Below the pieces are notes generated by a model. It was not told the DNA's origin and did not search any database. It worked only from the letters and a program-made list of their open reading frames with translations. Position numbers and translations under genes: made by a program. Source: Thiomicrorhabdus sediminis (GTDB lineage Bacteria > Pseudomonadota > Gammaproteobacteria > Thiomicrospirales > Thiomicrospiraceae). From it: a stretch of DNA of 64,000 bases. The DNA lies in NCBI RefSeq assembly GCF_005885815.1, contig NZ_CP040602.1, positions 2,247,630 to 2,311,629 of the forward strand, read 5' to 3'. Position 1 is the stretch's first letter. Each line of letters opens with the position of its first letter. This document shows positions 46,035 through 55,265 of the stretch, one piece after another.

Positions 46035-46982
46035 TCAATTCAAACGGTTTAGATAATGCTTATTACAACCAATACTCAGCTCCGCAAAATGGAAGTAATC
46101 CGGCTTGTCCTGAAAAGCCATACTGTTTAATGATGCCGATGTACTTAAGCGGTCTGCCATCTTGATAGCATTGCCTGTGACATAGCGGCACATTCCTTGA
46201 GATTCTTTCCAGGTCAACAGATACTGCAAAGCCTCAGCTCCTGACTGCCAATACTCCTGTAAGGTGTTAAGAGGTTCTGCAAGCATCATTAACGTGAATT
46301 GTTCATGATCGATAAGCCGTCCTGCTGAGGTATGTTGAATAAGCCCCAGTGTTTTAACTTTGCCGATATCATGAAAAAGTGCGGCCACCACGGCGACTTC
46401 TTTTTCTTTAGTTGAGATATCCAACAAAGCCTCCACCGTCTGCTTGGTCATAAACGCGCACTCCAACGAGTGCATCAACAATCCTCCTGGAAAGCTGTGA
46501 TGATGCCGCTTACTCGCCGGGATACTGACAAAAGTGGTCATTAATGAAGTATCCATCAAGACTTCTCTGGCAAACATGCGCAGTGGAATGACTTGCAGGC
46601 TCTCAATGAGGTCAAACAACTGATATAACGATCCAAAGTCATAACAGGCTTGATAGATGGGGAATAACTGCTCAAGTGTTAAGGTGCTTTTAAATAGACG
46701 CCAATTCAAAGCCATTTCGTTCGCATCTAACTCCACCCAAAGATATAAAGACTCGGTACTTTGTAGATGCAAGCTCTCGTAACGCTGACAGATCGAGCTG
46801 TAGAGTTGATTATCGACATTAATATAGTGCGTTAGGTGATCTTGGTCTATCAGGCTGACCTGACACCAACCGTAATCCGAACATCCTAAGTCGTGTCCAA
46901 AAACACCCGCATAACCAAGACGCTGCTTTCCTTTACCAACCTGCAAGTGGTTTTGTTCGCTATATGTGATGATAGGCTTCAT
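46035..46982 (-). CDS. HD-domain protein of the TraI_2/MobH-like type
   Basis: This 315-residue protein has a C-terminal HD hydrolase domain (about 145-300) with HHHSFPGGLLMHSLE and ALFHDIGKVKTL. The combination HHxxPGGLLxHSLE is seen in the TraI_2 domain of MobH-type relaxases and in YhaM-like exonucleases. The N-terminal half is unassigned. Its start overlaps the stop of the 107-aa gene by four bases (ATGA), and it is the last gene of the integrase operon. A nuclease or nucleotide phosphohydrolase role in element transfer is inferred. Confidence 0.78.
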   Translation of the reverse strand: MKPIITYSEQNHLQVGKGKQRLGYAGVFGHDLGCSDYGWCQVSLIDQDHLTHYINVDNQLYSSICQRYESLHLQSTESLYLWVELDANEMALNWRLFKSTLTLEQLFPIYQACYDFGSLYQLFDLIESLQVIPLRMFAREVLMDTSLMTTFVSIPASKRHHHSFPGGLLMHSLECAFMTKQTVEALLDISTKEKEVAVVAALFHDIGKVKTLGLIQHTSAGRLIDHEQFTLMMLAEPLNTLQEYWQSGAEALQYLLTWKESQGMCRYVTGNAIKMADRLSTSASLNSMAFQDKPDYFHFAELSIGCNKHYLNRLN

Positions 46983-47302
46983 TGATACACCTCCATCATT
47001 AACTGGTCTTTCAATCGGCTAATCAAGGTATCCAGTGCATCATCGGCATTCTGGATACCAGAAAGCTGCTCATAGACCCATAGCTGTAAAGCCTTTTTAT
47101 TGGTTGAGCATTCACCATGACCCAAGACAAAGGTTAAATAATCGCCGTCATGAATCTTAAACAGATACATCAGGTTGTTGACCAATCTATTAACGACTCT
47201 AGGGTCTTCTATCGGATAGACGCCCTCCTCTGAAAACGGGTTAGTGATAGATGGATGCTGTCGTGTTAAAAATGGGGTTTGAATTAGATTACGGTTCATC
47301 AT
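46979..47302 (-). CDS. Hypothetical 107-aa protein between integrase and HD genes
   Basis: I do not recognise this small soluble protein. It overlaps the integrase stop and the HD-protein start by four bases each, so all three are translationally coupled. It has no signal, membrane helix or Cys motif. It is probably an accessory of the recombination module. Confidence 0.65.
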   Translation of the reverse strand: MMNRNLIQTPFLTRQHPSITNPFSEEGVYPIEDPRVVNRLVNNLMYLFKIHDGDYLTFVLGHGECSTNKKALQLWVYEQLSGIQNADDALDTLISRLKDQLMMEVYQ

Positions 47303-48609
47303 AGCGTACCTCCAAAATGAGATGGATTACCTGGATTAAGAAACTGATCCCAAAAAGCCGATTCTTCGGCTTCAGCTTGATTTAGATCAACTTCATCACT
47401 GACGGTAATAGTCGTATCTTCTGTGTCTTCCTTTTTCCCTTGACCATGAAAGCCGTCAATATTGGAAGCAAGCAGCCGTTCCATTGCCGAGCCATCTTTT
47501 CGCGTCAAGTTCGGCACATAACGCGCATAGACACTAAACAACATGGTGGTGGTACTATGCCCCATCTGTTTGGCAATCCAGTTTGGGTTTTCACCCGCGG
47601 CCAACCAAAGGGTGGCAGCGGTATGACGTGTTTGATATGGCTTGCGATATTTGATCTTGAGATAGGCCAATAAAGGCGTCCACACTCGTCTTAAAAAATT
47701 AGGTGTATGAACCGGAGAGCCGTTATTGGCGTAAAACACCAAGTCGGACTCTTTATTTCGGTTTTTATACCGATCTTTAAGACAGTTAAACACTAATGTC
47801 GACATTTCTATCTCTCGTTGAGAACCATCATTTTTGGTGTATTCCCAGCGTCCCATAGAAAAGGTTTCTCTAACGAGAATCTCCCGCCGTTCAAAATCGA
47901 CGTTTTCCCATTTGAGGCCATCAATCTCACCGGTACGCATGCCGGTAAAGAACCGGACTAACAGATAGTCCCGCCAATCCGGTCGTACACTGGCTAAAAT
48001 CAGATTCACCTCTTGAATAGAAAAAGGATCAATATGCACCTTTTCTTCTTTAAGTGGTTTGATATTGAGATGAGGTGGCGTAAAATTGAATCGGTCAGCC
48101 GCTTCATTCATAATCATATTAAGACACTTAATAAACTTGTTAATGGTCTTAGGCTTTAACTTACCGTCCGATTGTTTGGCGACGTTAGAACGGTATTTTA
48201 AAATGTCACTTTTGGTGATTTGGCTGACTTCCATTTTTCCAAAATGGGGAATCAGTCGACTTTTCAAATACCGCCAATAAGTCTCTGCGGTCGATTTTCG
48301 CCATGTTGGCTCCATTTCAGAAAACCACTCTTTGGCAAAATCCTTAAACAAAGGTGTTTCTCTATAACCTGGCCGCTGTCTAGCTTCAATCTCTGCTAAT
48401 TTTTGCACCATAGGACTATTCGGAAAATATTTTCCATATTGAAACGCCCCCAAAGTAATCTCCGCTTGAATACGCTCCATAATCATTTCTAACTTTTTAC
48501 GGTTAGCTTTTGTGTCTGGTAAAGAGGTATATTCACGACACCGATTTTTACAATATTGGAAATCAAAATATAAATTTCCGGTATTCGATTTAACTCTTAT
48601 TTTTGCCAT
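47299..48609 (-). CDS. int: Phage-type tyrosine integrase of the island
   Basis: This 436-residue enzyme has an N-terminal arm-binding region (about 1-60), a SAM-like core-binding domain (about 85-170) and a catalytic domain (about 185-380). Catalytic features are Arg in FTGMRTGEIDGLKW, PYQTRHTAATL (Arg box of the tRNA-targeting integrase group), MGHSTTTMLFSVYARY (His and nucleophile Tyr). Its gene lies about 0.8 kb from the right att repeat. It most likely catalysed insertion into tRNA-Phe. It heads a coupled operon with the 107-aa and HD genes. Confidence 0.92.
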   Translation of the reverse strand: MAKIRVKSNTGNLYFDFQYCKNRCREYTSLPDTKANRKKLEMIMERIQAEITLGAFQYGKYFPNSPMVQKLAEIEARQRPGYRETPLFKDFAKEWFSEMEPTWRKSTAETYWRYLKSRLIPHFGKMEVSQITKSDILKYRSNVAKQSDGKLKPKTINKFIKCLNMIMNEAADRFNFTPPHLNIKPLKEEKVHIDPFSIQEVNLILASVRPDWRDYLLVRFFTGMRTGEIDGLKWENVDFERREILVRETFSMGRWEYTKNDGSQREIEMSTLVFNCLKDRYKNRNKESDLVFYANNGSPVHTPNFLRRVWTPLLAYLKIKYRKPYQTRHTAATLWLAAGENPNWIAKQMGHSTTTMLFSVYARYVPNLTRKDGSAMERLLASNIDGFHGQGKKEDTEDTTITVSDEVDLNQAEAEESAFWDQFLNPGNPSHFGGTL

Positions 48610-48635
48610 ATATTAATCTCCCAACAAAAATTTGA

Positions 48636-48878
48636 TTAATGTAGTCCCAGACATAAACCGCCATTAGCCATTGGAACTGCAAAATCAGATGATTCAGAGG
48701 CTTTATACATATCCTCTTCAATGTTCTCCCAGATGAATAAAATTTTTCGTTGCCCAAAAGGTCTAATGTAATGGCGACCTTCCAGTAAAACGCTATCTTT
48801 TAATTCATTACGGATGGTTCGCGGGTTGTACTTAATGCGTTCAGACAATTCTTCAGTAGTTAAATATGTAAAATCCAT
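48636..48878 (-). CDS. Excisionase/AlpA-like DNA-binding protein
   Basis: This 80-residue protein has a winged-helix-like DNA-binding pattern (YLTTEELSERIKYNPRTIRNEL and HYIRPFGQRKILFIW). It is the type often encoded just upstream of tRNA-integrating integrases, and its stop is 26 bases before the integrase start. It probably sets the direction of recombination. Confidence 0.8.
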   Translation of the reverse strand: MDFTYLTTEELSERIKYNPRTIRNELKDSVLLEGRHYIRPFGQRKILFIWENIEEDMYKASESSDFAVPMANGGLCLGLH

Positions 48879-49043
48879 GTTAAAATCCTTTTCTAAAAAC
48901 TAAACAAATAAATTCAATTCAATCGAAATAAAATTGATTTAGAATAGATTTTACATACATAAAATATATTTACAAGCATTTTTATTCATTTAAATTAAAT
49001 AAAATTAGTTCTAAATAGATTTTTCCACTTAAAGGGATTGAGC

Positions 49044-49253
49044 ATGATTAATTCGAACTTATCGACACTAATGGGAAGTAGACGCCTAAAGGTAATTGAT
49101 GTGGCGCGAGAACTAGGAGTTAATAGGAGCTCGATTGATTTACTGTATAACAACCAAGCTAAACGAGTTGATTTGGAAACACTGGACAAACTGTGTAAAT
49201 TCTTTGAATGCACACCAAATGACATTCTCAACTTCACAAATGAAGACAAATAA
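49044..49253 (+). CDS. XRE-family (Cro/C1-type) small regulator
   Basis: This 69-residue protein is almost entirely one helix-turn-helix domain (RRLKVIDVARELGVNRSSIDLLYNN...LCKFFECTPNDIL). The ATG at 49044 is preferred because AAGGGA precedes it; a TTG at 49038 is in frame. It is divergent from the excisionase-integrase operon, the classic place for an element repressor. The A/T-rich gap between them has inverted TTTAGAA/TTCTAAA cores. Confidence 0.82.
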   Translation: MINSNLSTLMGSRRLKVIDVARELGVNRSSIDLLYNNQAKRVDLETLDKLCKFFECTPNDILNFTNEDK

Positions 49254-49351
49254 AGTCTTCATGTCAAAACCCACTGAAGACAAGACAAAACGTCTCCAAT
49301 TTGTCCCTTTTTTGTCCCCAACAATTATTTATAAAAATAGCGAAATAATAT

Positions 49352-49380
49352 TTGACAGTCGCGAAGCCCGTCTATACAAT
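49352..49380 (+). promoter_or_regulatory. Promoter of the intact tRNA-Phe (right copy)
   Basis: TTGACA (49352-49357) and TACAAT (49375-49380) are 17 bases apart, ending 17 bases before the tRNA. It lies on the island side of the right repeat, so the element supplies this promoter. Confidence 0.75.
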
Positions 49381-49385
49381 ACGCT

Positions 49386-49435
49386 CCATCTGATTTAGGC
49401 CTGATAGCTCAGTCGGTAGAGCAAGGGATTGAAAA
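49386..49435 (+). repeat. Right attachment repeat (attR)
   Basis: These 50 bases are identical to 8812-8861 and end in the anticodon loop of the intact tRNA-Phe. Crossover must lie within this block. Confidence 0.88.
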
Positions 49436-49473
49436 TCCCTGTGTCCCTGGTTCGATTCCAGGTCAGGCCACCA
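49398..49473 (+). tRNA. tRNA-Phe (GAA)
   Basis: The 76 bases form a full cloverleaf. The acceptor stem pairs GGCCTGA with TCAGGCC, the anticodon loop is TTGAAAA with anticodon GAA, the T loop is TTCGATT, and CCA is encoded. It is the target site of the island. Confidence 0.97.
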
Positions 49474-49508
49474 TCTTTTCAAGTTGTTTTGTGTAAAATA
49501 ACTTACAT

Positions 49509-49592
<84 letters not shown>

Positions 49593-49597
49593 TATTC

Positions 49598-49634
49598 AAA
49601 AGCCTCGGTTACATTAGTAATCGGGGCTTTTTTA
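49598..49634. terminator. Terminator after the tRNA pair
   Basis: The hairpin AAAGCCTCGGTTA/TAATCGGGGCTTT with T-runs on either side can also end the convergent pgl transcript. Confidence 0.8.
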
Positions 49635-49672
49635 TTATCTATACAAAATCACTGGTGACGATACCAACGAAG

Positions 49673-50431
49673 TTAACTGACGGCGGCCTGGTCGACATAA
49701 AGTTTGTTTTGCCGCCCTTTCAACAAAGCAATCGGCAATGGTTGCTTATCAACCAACCACTGTTTTAAGGCATGATTTTTACCAGCCCCGGTCACCAGCT
49801 TTATCAAAAGACGGCTTTTACTGAAACTGATATAGTTCAAACTGACGCGCTCCGCAGGAGGTTTTGGGGAATGCTTATCTATAATAATCGGCGCGCAATT
49901 AAACCCTTTGGCATCGGCCGGAGTGCAATTGATCGGGGTCACCAGGTCACTTTCGTTATGTCCCGGAAACAGGCTCGCAGTGTGGCCGTCTTCACCCATT
50001 CCAACCAGCGCCAAATCAAACTCATCAACCGAGAAAATTTTACAGGCATAAGCATAGGCAGCCGTTTCCGCTCCCTGTTCGACCTCGATAAAATGCCTGT
50101 TCTGCTCTGGGATCAAAGAACCTTGCAACCAATGAACAAGCAATGCCTGACTGTTGCGTTCCGGGTCGGCCAATGGCAAGACTCGCTCGTCTCCCATATA
50201 GATCTGCCATTTACTCCAGTCCGTTGCACTTTGCGGTAAGGCCGACAACAACTGATAACACAAATTCGGGGTAGTACCACCTGCGGTAATAAAATGAAAA
50301 GCCGATTTTTCCTCAATCGCCTGATTAGCGATTTCCACAATCTCGGCAACCAACTGTTCCGCCAACTGCCGGCTATCGGCGAATACCTTGGCATTATCAG
50401 GCAGATACGGGTTCAGATTAGACTCACTCAT
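49673..50431 (-). CDS. pgl: 6-phosphogluconolactonase
   Basis: This cytosolic enzyme of about 252 residues hydrolyses 6-phosphogluconolactone. Family motifs are FHFITAGGTTPNL, YMGDERVLP and LVGMGEDGHTASLFPG. The ATG at 50431 is chosen because the family sequence starts there. The open frame extends upstream to 50623, but that part only shadows the end of zwf. The gene starts four bases after the zwf stop, which matches a zwf-pgl operon. Confidence 0.92.
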   Translation of the reverse strand: MSESNLNPYLPDNAKVFADSRQLAEQLVAEIVEIANQAIEEKSAFHFITAGGTTPNLCYQLLSALPQSATDWSKWQIYMGDERVLPLADPERNSQALLVHWLQGSLIPEQNRHFIEVEQGAETAAYAYACKIFSVDEFDLALVGMGEDGHTASLFPGHNESDLVTPINCTPADAKGFNCAPIIIDKHSPKPPAERVSLNYISFSKSRLLIKLVTGAGKNHALKQWLVDKQPLPIALLKGRQNKLYVDQAAVS

Positions 50432-50435
50432 TTTC

Positions 50436-51925
50436 CTAACCTTGGGTTTCCGCACAGTGCGGATTAATATAGGTTCGCCAACTCTGCTCAGGATGATCAA
50501 ACAGTTTTTCAGAACCTTCCGGCCCCCAGGAACCTGCCGGGTAGGTATCGATATAATCGGTCTGATTAGCCCATTGCGACAGAATCGGGTCGACCACATT
50601 CCACGCCGCCTTGACCTCATCAAAACGCAGGAACAAAGAACGGTCGCCTTTAATCACATCCAACAGCAGTTCTTCATAGGCATCAATTTTAGTCAGCGGA
50701 TCACATTGCATTGCCGCATCCAAACTGATTTGCTGGGTCTGGATCTCCAAACCGGGTTGCTTGGCAATCATTTCAATCTTAATGGATTCATTCGGCTGAA
50801 TACCGAAGACAATCCAGTTCGGTTCCATTTTTTTCACTTGAGAGTCGCGAAAGAACTGCTTCGGCGGATGCTTGAAACAAATGGAGACCAGCATTTTCGA
50901 CTGCTTCATATTCTTTCCGGTCTGGATATAAAACGGTACCCCTTCCCAACGCCAATTATCAATATAGACCTTCATCGCCGCATAGGTCTCGGTGACCGAA
51001 TCTTCGGCGACGCCGGGCTTCGAGATAGCTGCAAACACTCTCGCCGTTGACATTGCCGCGAGCGTATTGGGGCACGATAGGCGGAAGAATTGACCTGATT
51101 CTTTTTAATCGGTCGAATGGAGCGTAACAGTTTAACCTTTTCATCACGTAAAGCTTCTGCATCCATCGAAGCGGGCGGCTCCATCGCCACCAAAGCCAAG
51201 AGTTGCAACAGATGGCTTTGAATCATATCTCGCAAAGCGCCGCTATTATCGTAATAACCGGCACGACTGCCGACCGGCTTGTCTTCAGAATGGGTAATCT
51301 GAATATGGTCTATCGCATTTCGGTTCCACAAAGGTTCCATAATGGCATTGGCAAAACGAAACACCAGAACATTCTGTACCATCCCTTTACCTAGATAATG
51401 GTCGATACGATAGGTCTGCTCTTCGGATAACGCCTGACTGATCCGGTTTTGCAGGGAAATTGCCGACTCAAGGTCATAACCGAACGGTTTTTCCAAGACG
51501 ACACGTTTCCAGCCATTGGTTTCATCCAAAAGATCATTGTCATTCAAAGACTGGGTTACCTTGGCGAACAGATCAGGGCCTAGTGACAGATAAAACGCAA
51601 TATTATGCGGGAATTCCGCCTGCTGTAAAAAATCCGCCAGCTTGGCAAAACCCAGTTCATCGTTAATATCGAGTTGGAAATAACACATACGTTTGGCAAA
51701 ACGCTGAAACACCTTCTCGTCAATACCTCCGCGCGCCAAAGGTTCGATCTGCTCACGCAAATCTGCCATCCAATCATCCAGCTGCAAATCTCGGCGGCCT
51801 ATGGCGACAATGCGCATCTCATCAGGCAGTCGATTGACGCTATCGAGATGATAGAAGGCCGGCATTAACTTGGTCAGCGATAAATTACCTGTGGCACCAA
51901 AAACAACATAGGTACAGCTATCCAT
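50436..51925 (-). pseudogene. zwf: Glucose-6-phosphate dehydrogenase, split by two frameshifts as sequenced
   Basis: The N-terminal part (51925 to about 51072) shows [18 protein letters not shown] and the catalytic [13 protein letters not shown]. The C-terminal part (about 51015 to 50436) shows the family end. Between them, about 17 residues ([17 protein letters not shown]) lie in the third frame. So there are two one-base insertions, one at the GGGG run 51069-51072 and one near 51015-51020. Together they would give a protein of about 495 residues, normal for the enzyme. Two shifts within 60 bases in an otherwise intact operon may be sequencing errors. If real, the NADPH-producing entry step would be lost. 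Confidence 0.85.
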
Positions 51926-51939
51926 AATGCAAAGCTCCT

Positions 51940-53394
51940 TTAGACCTCGTAGGTTGTTGAACTGACATCGCCACCCGACTCAATCCAATCGGTATGGAAA
52001 AACTCTCCACGTGGAGCATCGACGCGCTCATAGGTATGAGCTCCGAAATAATCGCGTTGTGCCTGCAATAGATTGGCCGGCACCACTTCACTGCGATAGC
52101 CGTCAAAGAACGCCAATGCCGAACTTAAGGCTGGTGCAGCGATCTGGCTTTGAATGGCAAACACCAGCGCTTTACGCCATTGCGGTTCGGCTTGTTTAAT
52201 CGCCTTTTCAAAAAACACTGCCTGTAGCAAGTTTTCCAGTTCCGGTTTTGCCTCGTAAGCTTGTTTGATCTCTTCTAAAAATCGGCTGCGGATAATACAG
52301 CCGCCACGCCACATCAAAGCGATGCCGCCATAATTCAATTGCCAGCCATAGGCTTTAGCGGCTTCTGCCATCAACATATAGCCTTGAGTATAGGAGATGA
52401 TTTTTGAGGCATATAGAGCATCATGAATCGCATCAATCAAGTCCGCTTTTTCCGCTTCACTGTAATTTGCCTTATTCTCGGTTGGATAGAGTTTAGCCGC
52501 CGTGACACGCTGGGTTTTCAATGCCGATAAACATCGCGCATAGACCGACTCGGTAATCAAGGTAACCGGGATACCGAGTTCAAGAGAACTGATACCTGTC
52601 CATTTCCCGGTACCTTTTTGGCCGGCGGCATCAAGAATCTTATCCACCAGCGGTTCGCCGTCTTTATCCTTGAAGGTCAAAATCTCGGCGGTAATTTCAA
52701 TCAAGTAGGAGTCGAGTACACCTTGATTCCATTTGGCGAATACCTGCTGACATTCATCGGCCGACATTGACAAGCCTTCACGCATTAGCTGATAAGCTTC
52801 GGCAATTAACTGCATATCACCGTATTCAATGCCGTTGTGCACCATTTTCACATAGTGTCCGGCTCCCTTGTCGCCAACCCAATCACAACAAGGTTCTGTA
52901 CCGGCCTTGGCGGCAATCGCCTGAAAAATCGGCTTGACGCTTTGCCACGCCTCGGCATTACCACCAGGCATAATAGAGGGGCCAAAACGAGCGCCTTCTT
53001 CGCCACCGGAAACACCGGTACCGATAAATAAAATGCCCTTTTCCGCCAAGCTTTCGGTGCGCCTATTGGAATCGGTATAAAGTGAATTGCCGCCATCAAT
53101 AATAATGTCACCGGCATCAAGTAAAGGCACCAACTGATCAATAAAGGCATCGACCACTTCACCGGCCTTAACCATCAACATCACTTTGCGCGGAGCAGCA
53201 AGACTGTCGACAAGCTCCTGTAGCGAATAGGCGGCGGTGACGGGTAACTCATTGACACGACGATTGATAAAATCATCGGTTTTTTCTGAAGAACGGTTGT
53301 AAACACAGACATTAAAACCATGTTCAGCCATATTCAATACTAAGTTCTGGCCCATTACCGCCAGTCCGATCAGTCCAATATCTGCGCTTGCCAT
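51940..53394 (-). CDS. gnd: 6-phosphogluconate dehydrogenase, decarboxylating
   Basis: This cytosolic enzyme of about 484 residues converts 6-phosphogluconate to ribulose-5-phosphate with NADP+. Motifs are [14 protein letters not shown] (Rossmann), [19 protein letters not shown], and the catalytic [17 protein letters not shown]. The ATG at 53394 has GAGGAG just upstream; the earlier in-frame ATG at 53415 is less likely. It lies 14 bases upstream of zwf in the same direction. Confidence 0.95.
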   Translation of the reverse strand: MASADIGLIGLAVMGQNLVLNMAEHGFNVCVYNRSSEKTDDFINRRVNELPVTAAYSLQELVDSLAAPRKVMLMVKAGEVVDAFIDQLVPLLDAGDIIIDGGNSLYTDSNRRTESLAEKGILFIGTGVSGGEEGARFGPSIMPGGNAEAWQSVKPIFQAIAAKAGTEPCCDWVGDKGAGHYVKMVHNGIEYGDMQLIAEAYQLMREGLSMSADECQQVFAKWNQGVLDSYLIEITAEILTFKDKDGEPLVDKILDAAGQKGTGKWTGISSLELGIPVTLITESVYARCLSALKTQRVTAAKLYPTENKANYSEAEKADLIDAIHDALYASKIISYTQGYMLMAEAAKAYGWQLNYGGIALMWRGGCIIRSRFLEEIKQAYEAKPELENLLQAVFFEKAIKQAEPQWRKALVFAIQSQIAAPALSSALAFFDGYRSEVVPANLLQAQRDYFGAHTYERVDAPRGEFFHTDWIESGGDVSSTTYEV

Positions 53395-53458
53395 TGGTGA
53401 CTCCTCATATTTCATGTTTATTCGTTTACCGCACGGGAATTGTTTGCTTTAAAACTTG

Positions 53459-55219
53459 CTACCAGAGGTTACTAATCCAGACCGTCTGGTAAGGTGCCAA
53501 GGTGATTTGCCCATATAGGTCCTCTATCATTTGACCGCTAATCAACTCTTTCCATTCATCCATATCAATCAGGTTAAGCTGGGTTAGATTCAATACCTGT
53601 GGCTGATTGGTAACATTATTGACGACAAAAATACTCTGATTGCGCATTAGACTCTGACGCCAGAAACCAAACAGGCCATCATCCAAGTGCAATGTAAACT
53701 GAGTGGCATTCGGGTGGAAGGCAGCCTGTTTTTTACGCAATTCAATCAAGCCTTTCATACCACTTAGCACCTGTGCATGCAGACTTTGCGGATCATCTAA
53801 CAAGGGCTGCAGTTCTTCCAAAGGCCATTTCTTACGGTTGATATCTCGATTATGCTCCGTTTTTGCCAAAGTTTCATAATCATTTTCGGTAGCTAGGAAT
53901 GAATGAATATAAATCGCCGGCACTCCTTCCAAGGCTATGGCAATCGCATGAGCACATAGCATTCGCGCCACCTGATATTCATCTTCCCCCTCATGGGTAC
54001 CTTTAAAGGCATCGATCAGGGATATATTGATTTCATAAGGGCTCTTTTCACCGTTCAAGCCGGCGCGCCAAGAAACCTTGGCTCCGAATGACTGTAAGCT
54101 ATGAATCATGTTCTGGATCTCTTCCGGATCAAGAATCCCCTCGGCCGGACGCACCCCAATCCCGTCATGACTGGCGATAAAGTTCAGATAGGTTGTCCCC
54201 ATCTGTGCCGGTGGCATTGACATCAACCAAGTTTTCAAATGACGGGCAGAACCGCTTAACATGGCGTTAATTAATAGAGGTGGCAAAGAGAAGTTATAGA
54301 CCATATGGGCTTCATTGGCATTACCAAAATAGGTCAAATTCTCTTTTTTCGGTACATTGGTTTCAGTGATGATAATCGCGGTCGGCAAACGGTATTCAAT
54401 TAAGGCGCGCATCAACTGAATAGCCTGATGCGTTTGCGGTAAATGGATACAACTGGTACCAATCTCTTTCCACAAGAAACCGATGGCATCCAAACGGAAG
54501 ATGCTCGCGCCATAATCGATATACATGGCGATTAAACGCATGACTTCGATAAACACATCAGGATTGGCGAAGTTCAAATCGATCTGGTCATGACTAAAGG
54601 TACACCAAACATATTTGTCACCATTTTTTGTAATGGTGTGACGCAATAACGGCGTAGTTCGCGGACGCACCACCGCCGATAAGTCTTCATCCGGCGAGGC
54701 TTGCACAAAGAAATCCTCATAGGTCGAATCGCCATCAATAAACGCTTTAAACCAAGGGTGTTCACTGGAACAATGATTCACTACCAGATCGGCCATAATT
54801 CGATAGCCATGGCTAATCTCTGTGACATCATGCCAATCGCCGAGCTGTGGATTGATTTTTTCATAATCGGAGACGGCAAAGCCGCCATCGGAACTGTATG
54901 GGTAATATGGCAAAATATGCACCATCGAGACCGATTCCTGCAGATTGTTATCGAGCATGGTCTTTAAGGTGTGTAGGGGCTTTTCGCCTTCGCTGATAAT
55001 AGAATCTCCATAGGTGATCAGCATAATGTCCTGCTGATCCCAATGCGATTTATGCGGAACAGGCAGCTGCACAGTTTGCGCATCAATAGCGCTGATGGCG
55101 GTCAATCTTTGTGCTAATTCCAGTGCATCGCTTTGCGGATAGAGGCTCTCAATCAAAGGTACAATCCGTTCCATTAAGGCGCCATAGGCGGGCGTGAATT
55201 CACTGTATGAATGTTGCAT
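53459..55219 (-). CDS. GH13 sugar phosphorylase, probably glucosylglycerate phosphorylase
   Basis: This 586-residue GH13 subfamily 18-like enzyme shows the catalytic nucleophile in FRLDAIGFLWK, the acid/base Glu in IITETNVP and the transition-state Asp in ASHDGIGVRP. It resembles sucrose phosphorylase and E. coli YcjM. Since glucosyl-3-phosphoglycerate synthase and phosphatase genes follow upstream, glucosylglycerate is the likely substrate. Phosphorolysis would give glucose-1-phosphate and glycerate. Sucrose phosphorylase is the alternative. It shares the strand with gnd, 64 bases away. Confidence 0.82.
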   Translation of the reverse strand: MQHSYSEFTPAYGALMERIVPLIESLYPQSDALELAQRLTAISAIDAQTVQLPVPHKSHWDQQDIMLITYGDSIISEGEKPLHTLKTMLDNNLQESVSMVHILPYYPYSSDGGFAVSDYEKINPQLGDWHDVTEISHGYRIMADLVVNHCSSEHPWFKAFIDGDSTYEDFFVQASPDEDLSAVVRPRTTPLLRHTITKNGDKYVWCTFSHDQIDLNFANPDVFIEVMRLIAMYIDYGASIFRLDAIGFLWKEIGTSCIHLPQTHQAIQLMRALIEYRLPTAIIITETNVPKKENLTYFGNANEAHMVYNFSLPPLLINAMLSGSARHLKTWLMSMPPAQMGTTYLNFIASHDGIGVRPAEGILDPEEIQNMIHSLQSFGAKVSWRAGLNGEKSPYEINISLIDAFKGTHEGEDEYQVARMLCAHAIAIALEGVPAIYIHSFLATENDYETLAKTEHNRDINRKKWPLEELQPLLDDPQSLHAQVLSGMKGLIELRKKQAAFHPNATQFTLHLDDGLFGFWRQSLMRNQSIFVVNNVTNQPQVLNLTQLNLIDMDEWKELISGQMIEDLYGQITLAPYQTVWISNLW

Positions 55220-55265
55220 ATCTGCCTCTTATATTATGGGTTTTGACAATTTACAAACGTGGACT

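Larger units (their letters stand above)
8812..49435. mobile_element. Integrated genomic island in tRNA-Phe (about 40.6 kb)
   Basis: A 50-bp perfect direct repeat at 8812-8861 and 49386-49435 brackets the region. The intact tRNA-Phe is restored at the right and only its 5' half remains at the left. A tyrosine integrase, an excisionase-like gene and an XRE gene lie beside the right repeat, and a giant recombinase-like gene lies beside the left. Cargo includes copper, divalent-metal and sulfur genes, a SIR2 pair and several IS relics. No conjugation machinery is visible, so it is an integrative element mobilised in trans, or a decayed one. The presence of recombinase modules at both ends leaves open that two elements sit in tandem. 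Confidence 0.85.

Noticed and set aside
8812-49435. Full integrative conjugative element
   Set aside because: No type IV secretion or coupling-protein genes are present, and only an HD domain resembling part of a relaxase was seen.
50388-51050. A 220-codon plus-strand frame across zwf and pgl
   Set aside because: It is the antisense shadow of zwf, with no family resemblance of its own.
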